Source: Burkholderia arboris
GTDB taxonomy: Bacteria > Pseudomonadota > Gammaproteobacteria > Burkholderiales > Burkholderiaceae
DNA: 64,000 nucleotides
Reading direction: 5' to 3'
Assembly: GCF_902499125.1 (NCBI RefSeq)
Contig: NZ_CABVPX010000006.1
Span: forward strand, 186,001 to 250,000
The notes beneath the pieces were generated by a model, which did not search any database, had not been told where the DNA came from, and saw nothing but the letters and a program-made list of their open reading frames with translations. Within the stretch, counting starts at the first letter, position 1. The number at the start of each line of letters is the position of its first letter. Made by a program: the position numbers and the translations under genes. Positions 33,958-42,101 of the stretch are shown here, one piece after another.

Positions 33958-34626
33958 TTACTCAGTTCGGCCAGTCAGTTGCGAACATTCCTTGATTGGC
34001 GAAATTTTTCCAACTTGCTTCTCGTACACAATACACAGCGGCTTCTTTGCGCTAGCCGCCAATCTCCGGCCACCACATACGGAATCAGTGGTTATCACTC
34101 CACTCTTATCGACACACACACTCCCGGACGGCATAAGATGAATTTCTCTTTGCAAATTTATCCTTCCGTCGGCCACCTTATAAACCCTTCTCCACGATCC
34201 ATCGGCCTGATCGAAATCAAAGAAATACTCTGCCTTCCCAACATAATCTGCCCCGACGGGCAAATATCCAGCGAATGTTGCCTTACCAGCCTGCAGCGTA
34301 TAGACATTCATCTGGACATTATCTCCCAATCTTCCAGGATTAATCATAACCAGCGTTACATCAGATTCAGCCAGGTGATCTACGCTCCACTCCGCCCCAG
34401 AGCAATTATCTGAATCATCCAACTCCTGATCAATTAATGCATCCGCCTTTCCGCCAACCTTATCACCAGCGAACACCTTAATTTCGGGTCGATCTACCTC
34501 ACAGACAAATGTAAAAAAAGCATCGCCCGATTTAGCCAAAACAGTGACATCAGATGGACTCGCAGCCAGAACTCCATGCAATTCCGCAAAAAAAAGAACT
34601 GCGATAAACAAAAAATTTGATCTCAA
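33958..34626 (-). CDS. Exported putative immunity protein of the peptidoglycan hydrolase effector
   Basis: 222 residues from a TTG that overlaps the effector stop (TTGA), with an AAGGGGG site 9 bases upstream, so translation is coupled. The N-terminus is a Sec signal peptide (FLFIAVLFFAELHGVLA, cleavage near residue 21). The mature part is soluble with several Cys residues that could form disulfides (FVCEVDRP, DNCSGAEW, SVCVDKSG, DSVCGG, PLCIVYE, KECSQL). No known domain is recognised. Position, export and coupling to a cell-wall-degrading effector are what one expects of a periplasmic immunity protein. This role is inference. Confidence 0.7.
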   Translation of the reverse strand: MRSNFLFIAVLFFAELHGVLAASPSDVTVLAKSGDAFFTFVCEVDRPEIKVFAGDKVGGKADALIDQELDDSDNCSGAEWSVDHLAESDVTLVMINPGRLGDNVQMNVYTLQAGKATFAGYLPVGADYVGKAEYFFDFDQADGSWRRVYKVADGRINLQREIHLMPSGSVCVDKSGVITTDSVCGGRRLAASAKKPLCIVYEKQVGKISPIKECSQLTGRTE

Positions 34627-36785
34627 GATAAAACCCCCTTAACCCTGTTCGTCTCCGACAACCTTTGAGGAAAATGTGCATCAGCAGGAAAATCCGCCGC
34701 TGTAGATGCATGATCCCCTCTAATCTTATTTGTCAAAGTTATTGCATCATCCCTGTCAGCAATACCAAGCAGCGAATTTATCGCCCAAAAAAATCCTGCC
34801 GTATCAATGCAAGCATAGGCATCATCCGATACAATATTTGGATTTGAAATTATTGCCGGCCTCAAGGTCGAAATCAATTGAGAAACAGTCGCTGCATTTT
34901 GAATCGGCAGCAAATTCTGATGTTGGGCCGGATGATACGGCGGTGTGAACCCCCACCAGCGAGCATCAGTCCACCACACCTCTGTGAAGGAGGATTTTTG
35001 CAGCCATCCTCGATAAACAAAATATTTAGAATAATTTCCTCTTCCGGTCAGCTGCTTGAACCCTCTACCCATGAATTTCCCACCATCATTCCACTCCACA
35101 TTACCAAGCCACCCTTTATAATTCTTGGCTCTTTCATATTTTCTGAAATATTCGAATGGGTCACCATTGTAAAGCTCGGCCATATAACGAAGCTGACCCG
35201 ACTCGACGGATGCCTGGCCAAAGAAGTGAGACAGCCTGAGTGTAGTCGTCAAACAATATTTAACCACAGCCTTATTGATGTTTACTCGGTACCTCTGAAC
35301 CGAGCTCGCGGAAGCAGATGGATAAATTTGCTTAAACTCGCCTTCACTAAACCATTTACATTTCATGAGGTGGCGAATAAACTCCGTAGGCGGCCAATGC
35401 CAACAATCATCAGCCGCCGGCTTCTCACCTTGAACTTCTTCCCAAAATGCCAAAGCGTGAACATGCCCTTCAAATAACTTGAAATCGTCATCGGACAGAG
35501 GTGAACTCAACGCCTCATGTTCAGTCTTTAACCAACCGTAGAGTTCGTCCAAATTGCTAGCAGACCACTCGGTAGAAAATCGACATACCACTTGCGTAAG
35601 ACGCTTTCTGAGAGCTACATTCTGCAGCGCCCCCACCATTCCGGCGTGGTCAATTTGCGCTTCCCCAGAAGCATCCAGCAACCATTTCCTTAAGGTTGGC
35701 GAATCACAAAGATTAGTCTTCGTCGAATCGTCTTGTATAAAATTCCAGCCCGCCCATTCTGGAAAATCCGCATCACTATATGCCTGCACCCCTTGGCCAG
35801 AGAGGTTGATCCACCCCTGACCGGCAGGAGTATTCACTTTTCGCCAATGGTTAAAATTCGCACTAGCCTGTTCGTTTATACATCGCCCGAAACGCAACAC
35901 CTCAAATATTGCGCTGATTGACGGAGGTGTTCCTTGAGAATATTTTTCGCTGATTTTCTCCGATTTCTTATAAAGATGATCTTCATCATCCTGCTCCGGC
36001 GGCGTTTCAGCGCAAACTTCCCAACTACCATCGGCGGTACATTGATATGTTGTCAGGGTACATCCCCTGTCATAGCGCATCCGTACAGCAAGCGGACTCG
36101 CCGTCTGAGAAACTGCAACCTGCGGTGCCGTTCCACCTAACGAAACACCACCATCGCTCTGAGCAGGATGCGGCTCATTCGAATATAAATTCGCTCCAGC
36201 CGGAACATAAAACCAAATGTCCCCATAAATCGCATCAGTGCGGCCCGAACTCCCCACTGGCCCCGGGGTACGTCCGAGTAACTTCGTCATGTTTTGACTG
36301 TCGCAAACAATTTCGAAGTGGATGCGCCCCGGCCGACCATACACAATCCCCGGCAAACCTAGCTTGTCCTTGCGGTGTACTTTTTTTCCTGCCGTCAGTG
36401 GTTCCACACTTTGCAGATGTATATACACGGAAAAGAAGGTGACCTTTGATTGCTCGCCGTCCCCGATCTCCGTGTCATGCCGAATGACTACACAACCGTC
36501 GTCAGTTCGTACGCCGGCATAGTTCAATTCAGGTTTGTTCTTCGTATCCGTGGCACGAACGAAAACAATCGTACCGTCTGCAATCGCTCTAACCGGAAGT
36601 AGATGCCCCTGATTATCGACCGGAGCTTCCAGATGCGCTCCGCCGTGCCATCCGAGATTAAAACTGACGGGAAATGCCCCGTTTCCAGGACCACACTCCA
36701 GCATAGGGAACGAATCCCGAGCGGGATCGACGTTTGGATCGCTATCAGGCTGAGCCGAATTCACAAAAGGCGGACTAATAATCAT
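34623..36785 (-). CDS. T6SS peptidoglycan hydrolase effector with M23-like and GH19 domains
   Basis: 720 residues. Residues ~40-200 resemble an M23/LytM peptidase: WHGGAHLEAP, PVRAIADGTIV, YIHLQ (H123), GRIHFEIV (H156). Two key residues differ. The Asp of HxxxD is His51, and the first His of HxH is Arg154, so peptidase activity is doubtful. A possible SH3-like segment lies at ~310-345. The C-terminal ~500-690 is a GH19 (chitinase/lysozyme-like) domain with FFGQASVESGQL (E528), AELYN (E537) and GGKFMGRGFKQLTGRGNY. It should cut the glycan strands of target cells. The gene lies 20 bp after vgrG and is coupled to the putative immunity gene. There is no DUF4123 or DUF2169 adaptor. It is AT-rich, unlike the backbone. 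Confidence 0.85.
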   Translation of the reverse strand: MIISPPFVNSAQPDSDPNVDPARDSFPMLECGPGNGAFPVSFNLGWHGGAHLEAPVDNQGHLLPVRAIADGTIVFVRATDTKNKPELNYAGVRTDDGCVVIRHDTEIGDGEQSKVTFFSVYIHLQSVEPLTAGKKVHRKDKLGLPGIVYGRPGRIHFEIVCDSQNMTKLLGRTPGPVGSSGRTDAIYGDIWFYVPAGANLYSNEPHPAQSDGGVSLGGTAPQVAVSQTASPLAVRMRYDRGCTLTTYQCTADGSWEVCAETPPEQDDEDHLYKKSEKISEKYSQGTPPSISAIFEVLRFGRCINEQASANFNHWRKVNTPAGQGWINLSGQGVQAYSDADFPEWAGWNFIQDDSTKTNLCDSPTLRKWLLDASGEAQIDHAGMVGALQNVALRKRLTQVVCRFSTEWSASNLDELYGWLKTEHEALSSPLSDDDFKLFEGHVHALAFWEEVQGEKPAADDCWHWPPTEFIRHLMKCKWFSEGEFKQIYPSASASSVQRYRVNINKAVVKYCLTTTLRLSHFFGQASVESGQLRYMAELYNGDPFEYFRKYERAKNYKGWLGNVEWNDGGKFMGRGFKQLTGRGNYSKYFVYRGWLQKSSFTEVWWTDARWWGFTPPYHPAQHQNLLPIQNAATVSQLISTLRPAIISNPNIVSDDAYACIDTAGFFWAINSLLGIADRDDAITLTNKIRGDHASTAADFPADAHFPQRLSETNRVKGVLS

Positions 36786-36805
36786 GGCGACTCTGTCAGA
36801 TAAAA

Positions 36806-39325
36806 TTACAGGGAATGGAGATATGTGTTTGCAACTTCGCCCGAAGAAAACGACGGCATAGGTACCTGTTTTGAATCAGCGGTTTCAACGTTCCAGGATG
36901 AGCAACGCTCCCTGATCTGTCCTACCGTACCGTTCTCGATACCCGACGAAGTGATGCGAATATACGAGCCACCCACATAGAGTCCAATTTCCTGTGCCGC
37001 CGCAATTACAACCTTACCTCCCACACTCTTGATTGAGAGGTCCTTCTGCGACGCCATGTCCAATTCGGCCCCCTGTGCCTGAATTTCCACCCTCCCTTTG
37101 GCTGCAAACAGTTTCATCCCAGCGTTCTGCACAAACAGACTTATCTTCTCCGCAACGCTCGCCACCAGCGACTTTCGACTGGCGATAAATGTACTCTGCC
37201 CGCTGACGATATTGGTTTGCTGATCGCTCGCGATATGCACCGATTGCGGCGTCGATAACGCAATTCCCGATGGACTTGCGAACAACATGACGGGAGTCTT
37301 GAACGCGTTCGCGCTGCCCTTGCCACCGTCTCCGGTCCTGCCACCTGATTGTGAGCCCTGTACGGTGCCCTGAGTCGCGTTGGTAAATGTCTTCAACGCC
37401 TCGCGGCCAACACCGAGACTTTCCGCTTGGTGTTGCTGGCTTACCTGCGACATAGCCTCAATGGCACCCTCAGCTCCAGTGAGCTGTCGCTGCGCCTCAC
37501 TCACATCGAGCTGCTGGCTATTTGCCTGTTTCTGATACGTAGTGACGTACAGCCCCTGCGCGGCACGTACGGCACCAGACAAGTCCGTCTTCAAGTCGAA
37601 GCCTGAACCAAGAATTGCACCGCGTGTGTTGCCGTTTTGCTCGATCAGATATCCGAGGTGAAGCAAGCTGTTCCCTGTACTGCTGAACAATCTGGCTCGA
37701 TTCTGTCCTGTCGCATCGTCAAGGACCATCTCGTTATAACCGCTCCCCGAATACTCCTTCGAACGGTAGCCGGACAAGATGCCATTGCTATGCCATTGCG
37801 GCTGAACGCTACCGTTGTAGACACGATGCAGGACTATAGGCCTATCACAATCTCCGCCTATGTAGCCCACTAGGACTTCCTCACCGACTCTCGGAACGTG
37901 CACGCTTCCGAAACCGCCGCCTGTGTCTGACTGCGCGACTCTCACCCAGCACGAGGCATTTGCGTTACCTGAGTTCTGTCGGTCCCAAACGAACATGACC
38001 TTTACGCGATTCAGTGCATCCGTGTACACCTCTTCGCCCTGCGGCCCAACGACGATTGCCGTCTCTAACTCCATCTCTGGCTTCTTGTGCTCGAACGGGC
38101 TCCTATACGGAACCGTCACGCGCTGCGCCTCGACTTCGACTAGATAAAAACCAGCCGAGCCGTCTTCGTGAGTGACGACTTCTCCAGTTTGTTCGAGCTT
38201 CGCCTGGGCTAGTTCGCTCTGCAAGCTATACGGAAAGTTCGCTTCGTGATTCGATAACGGCAGGTTGTTCTCAATGTACTGACGCACTTTGATCGCAGTG
38301 AATTCTCGCTGCCCGGCTTGATCATGATCGTGCTCAGGATGGCCCGTCAGTATGAATCGACGGCCGGCATCGATAGTCCGAACACCTCCGATACCAAGGA
38401 ATCGCTTTGCCCTCGACTCCCATTCTTCTAGGTGAATCCTCGAAAGATGCTCACCGCGATCCTGGTTCAAATATGTGTAGGCACCGGTATATTCGTAGAC
38501 TTCAGTCTGCTCCGGTAAATTTCCTTGACCGGCCATCGTCGGCAACGTCGTACCTTTGGGATTGGCCAACGAGGACGGCGCCTTATAGTCAAACGTGCGC
38601 GTCGTGTACACGGTACTCTGCAACGTCCGCGACCCTGCCCATTGCGTAAATGCGCCCGTTTCGCTACTTGTGCCCGACCTCGAGAATCCGACCTGTTTGG
38701 GCGAGACCTCATCAAGCGAGTAAATATCGTCGGTCACGACGAACCTATGCGACTTCCCCTCGTTGTCCTGACGCCAAAAGCCGAACAAGCCTTCTTCTTC
38801 CATCAATCGATGGACAAAATTCCAGTCCGTCTCGCTCTGACGGCAGTACGAGCGCGAGGGTAACGTCTTCAGCAAGGCGAATTCGAATTGCCCTCGCGCT
38901 TGTGGATGCGCATTGAATACATCGGTGAGGATGGCGTCAACGCTCTTGTCCTGCCAGTACCGCATATCGCTGCGGAACTTTAGGAAATGCATCCATGAAG
39001 CGAAAGATAATTGGTAACTTGAAAGACTTCCGTCAGCACCAAGTCTACGAGCTGTATGGATGTATCCGTTGATCGGTAAATAAGACTTGTTCGCTTGCTG
39101 CAACCAAAGGGTCATCGGCTGAGCGATCAACGTTTTGAGCTCAATATCGCCTGCTGTGGATACCATGTCGAGCGTGACACTGAAGTCACGGCCAAGCTCG
39201 GAGTAAGTCACGGCTCGGCGCGGAACAAGCGCGTTCTCCGGCAGCGACGGAATGCTCGTCTTGAGCAGGCGATCTTGCTGGATCAGGCCGCCACGAATCG
39301 CCTGAGCCACTTCGGTCATGTTCAT
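36806..39325 (-). CDS. vgrG: Type VI secretion system tip protein VgrG
   Basis: 839 residues. The N-terminal gp27-like hub (LKTSIPSLPENALVPRRAV; YCRQSETDWNFVHRLMEEEGLFGFW at ~160) is followed by the OB-fold (VKVMFVWDRQ, CWVRVAQSDTGGGFGSVHVPRVGEEVLVGYIGGD). The gp5-like beta-helix with a DUF2345 region follows (~620-800). It forms the trimeric spike that carries effectors out of the cell. No extra enzymatic domain follows DUF2345. The next gene encodes the cargo effector, with only 20 bp between. No tss structural genes are nearby, so it is an orphan vgrG. Confidence 0.95.
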   Translation of the reverse strand: MNMTEVAQAIRGGLIQQDRLLKTSIPSLPENALVPRRAVTYSELGRDFSVTLDMVSTAGDIELKTLIAQPMTLWLQQANKSYLPINGYIHTARRLGADGSLSSYQLSFASWMHFLKFRSDMRYWQDKSVDAILTDVFNAHPQARGQFEFALLKTLPSRSYCRQSETDWNFVHRLMEEEGLFGFWRQDNEGKSHRFVVTDDIYSLDEVSPKQVGFSRSGTSSETGAFTQWAGSRTLQSTVYTTRTFDYKAPSSLANPKGTTLPTMAGQGNLPEQTEVYEYTGAYTYLNQDRGEHLSRIHLEEWESRAKRFLGIGGVRTIDAGRRFILTGHPEHDHDQAGQREFTAIKVRQYIENNLPLSNHEANFPYSLQSELAQAKLEQTGEVVTHEDGSAGFYLVEVEAQRVTVPYRSPFEHKKPEMELETAIVVGPQGEEVYTDALNRVKVMFVWDRQNSGNANASCWVRVAQSDTGGGFGSVHVPRVGEEVLVGYIGGDCDRPIVLHRVYNGSVQPQWHSNGILSGYRSKEYSGSGYNEMVLDDATGQNRARLFSSTGNSLLHLGYLIEQNGNTRGAILGSGFDLKTDLSGAVRAAQGLYVTTYQKQANSQQLDVSEAQRQLTGAEGAIEAMSQVSQQHQAESLGVGREALKTFTNATQGTVQGSQSGGRTGDGGKGSANAFKTPVMLFASPSGIALSTPQSVHIASDQQTNIVSGQSTFIASRKSLVASVAEKISLFVQNAGMKLFAAKGRVEIQAQGAELDMASQKDLSIKSVGGKVVIAAAQEIGLYVGGSYIRITSSGIENGTVGQIRERCSSWNVETADSKQVPMPSFSSGEVANTYLHSL

Positions 39326-39526
39326 GCGTTATCCATCTTCTTGTTTTTTGCAGGCTCAACGGCCTACGCTCTCACGGGAACGGCTTCCCCGTTATATCGC
39401 CGCAATTTTAGCGACGTCGACAGGTCATGAGAACGTACCTTGGTCGAGAAAACCACAATATGGTCGGACAAAAATTCATACCCATCTCTCAGGCAGTCGG
39501 GTTTGACGTGGCCAGGAGGTGGCGAA

Positions 39527-39874
39527 TCAAGGCTCCCAGTGTCCTCGCTCCATCGCCTCCTCCATCATTCCCAGCGTCAGTGACCGGCCACCCAACGTCT
39601 CGCGCGCCTCGGTGCTGAACGGCGCTTTGACCACCGTTGCGAGAAACGACCCGATGCCGAGTTTCGCTGACGGGTAGTAATAGTGGATGTCAAACGCGGA
39701 CAGATCGATGCCGAACGTCCCGGCCCATTGCCGGACGATTCTGTCGATGTCGCTCGGTTCCAGGTCGAGATCGTGATAAAGATCCGTATCCCGAGACAGT
39801 TCGATGCGATCGACCGGCAGCTTTTCGATATCGGTCGCGATGAATGCTTCGAGACGTTTCCATGTGTCAGCCAT
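39527..39874 (-). CDS. DUF1493 family protein
   Basis: 115 residues, soluble. The family pattern is seen: IELSRDTDLYHDLDLEPSDIDRIV near residue 23, then FGIDLSAFDIHYYYPS. This resembles a carrier-like helical fold (acyl-carrier-like, inference). Its start overlaps the end of the broken STM2901-family gene by 8 bases; DUF1493 and STM2901 genes commonly occur as a pair. Function is unknown. It lies 201 bp upstream of vgrG on the same strand. Confidence 0.85.
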   Translation of the reverse strand: MADTWKRLEAFIATDIEKLPVDRIELSRDTDLYHDLDLEPSDIDRIVRQWAGTFGIDLSAFDIHYYYPSAKLGIGSFLATVVKAPFSTEARETLGGRSLTLGMMEEAMERGHWEP

Positions 39875-40310
39875 ATAGGCGATCCTCGGGCTTCACCATG
39901 CGGTTGTATGCGCCAACCGTGCGATACGTGATCAGCGAGACATCCGTAGCCAGGATCACCCAACCGACTCCGGGAATCGCCCGCCCGACGAATGCGCCAA
40001 TATTCTGCGTGAACTTGATGCGCAACATGATAAGGCTCGTAAACGAGGTCACGGTCGGCAAAATCCGGTGCTTCAGTTCGTATGGCAGCATCCGCCGCGC
40101 CACGACGGACGCGATGGACGTGCCTTTGACCGCGTTCGCGAACTTGCCTCACGTCGGGATAAAGCGCTGTCCCAACAACACCATCGCGATGCCGACGGCA
40201 TCGTCTACGCCCAATGCCTTGCCGGTCTCTTCGATAAAGATTAGAAAGAGCAAGGCTTCGCGGCTCAAGCCCTCATGAACGCCATACCTGTACGTATTCG
40301 CCGTTTTCTC
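39867..40310 (-). pseudogene. STM2901-family membrane protein, broken by in-frame TGA and 5' truncation
   Basis: A single continuous reading frame encodes GVHEGLSREALLFLIFIEE, LGVDDAVGIAMVLLGQRFIP, then T-TGA-G, then KFANAVKGTSIASVVARR and a C-terminal RAIPGVGWVILATDVSLITY. The stop at 40149-40151 replaces the Arg expected in the conserved PTRGK segment, a single CGA-to-TGA change. No start codon is available before the first conserved block, so the 5' end is also lost near 40310. A GTG at 40103 could still express the last 78 residues with the C-terminal hydrophobic hairpin. The STM2901 call is from memory of the family. Confidence 0.7.
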
Positions 40311-40601
40311 TCAGATGGTTTGAATTTGAACGAGCAGGCAAGACTAGCGTGAGTGGCCAATCGGAAACAGCACGTTCATCGGTCTAGTGCCCCGACGGGA
40401 GCCTGTCCGGATGCAATTGATTGATCTCGTACAGCCTTTCCGAAGTGCCTTTCTGCTTGCGATTCCGACCGTTACAGCTTCGTTGATCCGCACGAATGCG
40501 CCATCGCAGCGATATGCCTCGGAACGGATGCAGATTGTTAATTCCTGGTGGCTTGCGGACACTGCGTTCCATTGCGCCCCGGCTTTTGCCGCTCGCCCCC
40601 G

Positions 40602-41936
40602 TCAGCGCACCGCCGTCACCGGCGTATTCACGGCCGCAACCGCACTCGCCCGCCGCTCGGCCAGCCGCTGCGCGAACCGGTATGCAACGAGCGAACCGGC
40701 CACGGCCAGCAGCATCGGCACAAGGCTGTCGTGATTCGCGCGCGTGAATTCGAGCAGCAGCACGACGGCCGTGATCGGCATCTGCATCGACGCAGCCAGA
40801 AACGCGGTCGCGCCGATCAGCGCACAGCCGCCGATCGATGCGCCCGGCCACACGAGGCTCCACAGCCCGCCAAGCACGACGCCGATCAGCGCGCCGTTCG
40901 CGAGGCCCGGCGTCAGCAGCCCGCCTTCCGCGCCGGCCCGCAGGCTGCCGGCCTCGATCAGCACCTTCAGCACGAGCAACACGGCGGCGAGGCCGATCGT
41001 CAGCGTTCCGTCGAAACCCAGCGATGCCGGGCCCTTGCCGTTGCCGAGCAGTTGCGGAAACCGCATCGCGAGCACGCCGATCACCGCGAAGTTGACCAGC
41101 GCGAACACGGGCAGCCGCCAGTCCTTCGGCGCGTTCGCCCGCGCGCGGGTCGTGAGCCGCACGAAGCCGTACGCGGCGAAGCCGAACAGCGGCCCGCAGA
41201 CGACCGACCACGCAACGAGCGGCGTGCTCAGCACGAACGCCGGGATCGTGTACTGGTGCTCGTTGCCGAGGCCGAGCCATGCGACTGCCGCCGCGATCGC
41301 CGACGTCACGACCGCCACGACCAGCGCACGCAGCTCGAAGGTGCCGAGCAGCACCTCGAGCACGAAGACCGCACCGCCGAGCGGCACGTTGTAGACGGCC
41401 GCGAGCCCCGCGCCGGCGCCGCATGCAACCATCAGCCGGCAGTCGTCGGGCGTGAGCCCCGCCGCATGGGCCAGCCGCCCGGCCAGCAGCGAACCGATCT
41501 CGCGCGGCGCGACTTCGCGACCGAGCGGCGAGCCGAGCGCGACGGTCACGATCTGCAGCAGCGCGTGCACCGTCGTGCTGACGAACGGCATCCGCGGATC
41601 AGCCGCGCGCACCGCGCGGCGGATGCTGACGAGCGGCCGGCCGTACCGGTAAAGCGCCCACCAGCCGCCGCCGGGGACGATCCCGCAGACGATCAGCACC
41701 GCCAGCCGGCGCAGCGGATCGGCACCCGTCACGCCGCTGAGAAAGCTCTCGGACCCGATCACGTGTGCGACGCCGTAGCCGTACGCGATGTGCTGGATCG
41801 CGTGCAGCAGCAGCGCGAGCAGCATGCCGCCGAGGCCCGCGCCGACGCCGGTCAGGACCGTGACGACGGCCAGGCGAGCGAACGGGCTGGCGGGTGGCGA
41901 GGACGATGCGGGAGCGGACGGAAGATCGAGGCGCAT
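40602..41936 (-). CDS. ClC-type chloride channel/transporter
   Basis: 444 residues, multi-span inner-membrane protein. The ClC filter region is recognisable: SPLGREVAPREIGSLLAGRL corresponds to the GREGP motif, with a Val insertion/variation at the gating-glutamate stretch. AGAGAGLAAVYNVPLGGAVFVLEVLL (the GxFxP-like helix) and GGLLTPGLANGALIG (a second anion-binding motif) are also seen. It moves chloride, or fluoride/nitrate in relatives. It marks the right-hand return to high-GC backbone after the island. It is monocistronic. Confidence 0.87.
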   Translation of the reverse strand: MRLDLPSAPASSSPPASPFARLAVVTVLTGVGAGLGGMLLALLLHAIQHIAYGYGVAHVIGSESFLSGVTGADPLRRLAVLIVCGIVPGGGWWALYRYGRPLVSIRRAVRAADPRMPFVSTTVHALLQIVTVALGSPLGREVAPREIGSLLAGRLAHAAGLTPDDCRLMVACGAGAGLAAVYNVPLGGAVFVLEVLLGTFELRALVVAVVTSAIAAAVAWLGLGNEHQYTIPAFVLSTPLVAWSVVCGPLFGFAAYGFVRLTTRARANAPKDWRLPVFALVNFAVIGVLAMRFPQLLGNGKGPASLGFDGTLTIGLAAVLLVLKVLIEAGSLRAGAEGGLLTPGLANGALIGVVLGGLWSLVWPGASIGGCALIGATAFLAASMQMPITAVVLLLEFTRANHDSLVPMLLAVAGSLVAYRFAQRLAERRASAVAAVNTPVTAVR

Positions 41937-42101
41937 GAGGTCGGCGAACGGAGATCGAAAGAACGGCGCGCATCACGCGCACCGTCGTCAGGACCGCATC
42001 GTAGGCCGGCACCTCTCATGAGACAAACGTATTTTTCGAATTGACTCATGCATTTTATGAATACTCGGCACCGAACAGGCCGTCGCGGCCCGTCTGCCCC
42101 G

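Noticed and set aside
34878-35477. Plus-strand 199-codon frame inside the effector gene
   Set aside because: It is opposite the GH19-encoding part. The minus-strand product has clear catalytic motifs and this one has none.
40311-40601. Possible further transposon or gene remnant between the STM2901 pseudogene and the ClC gene
   Set aside because: Translation in all frames gave nothing I recognise. It is left as unassigned non-coding sequence at the island edge.
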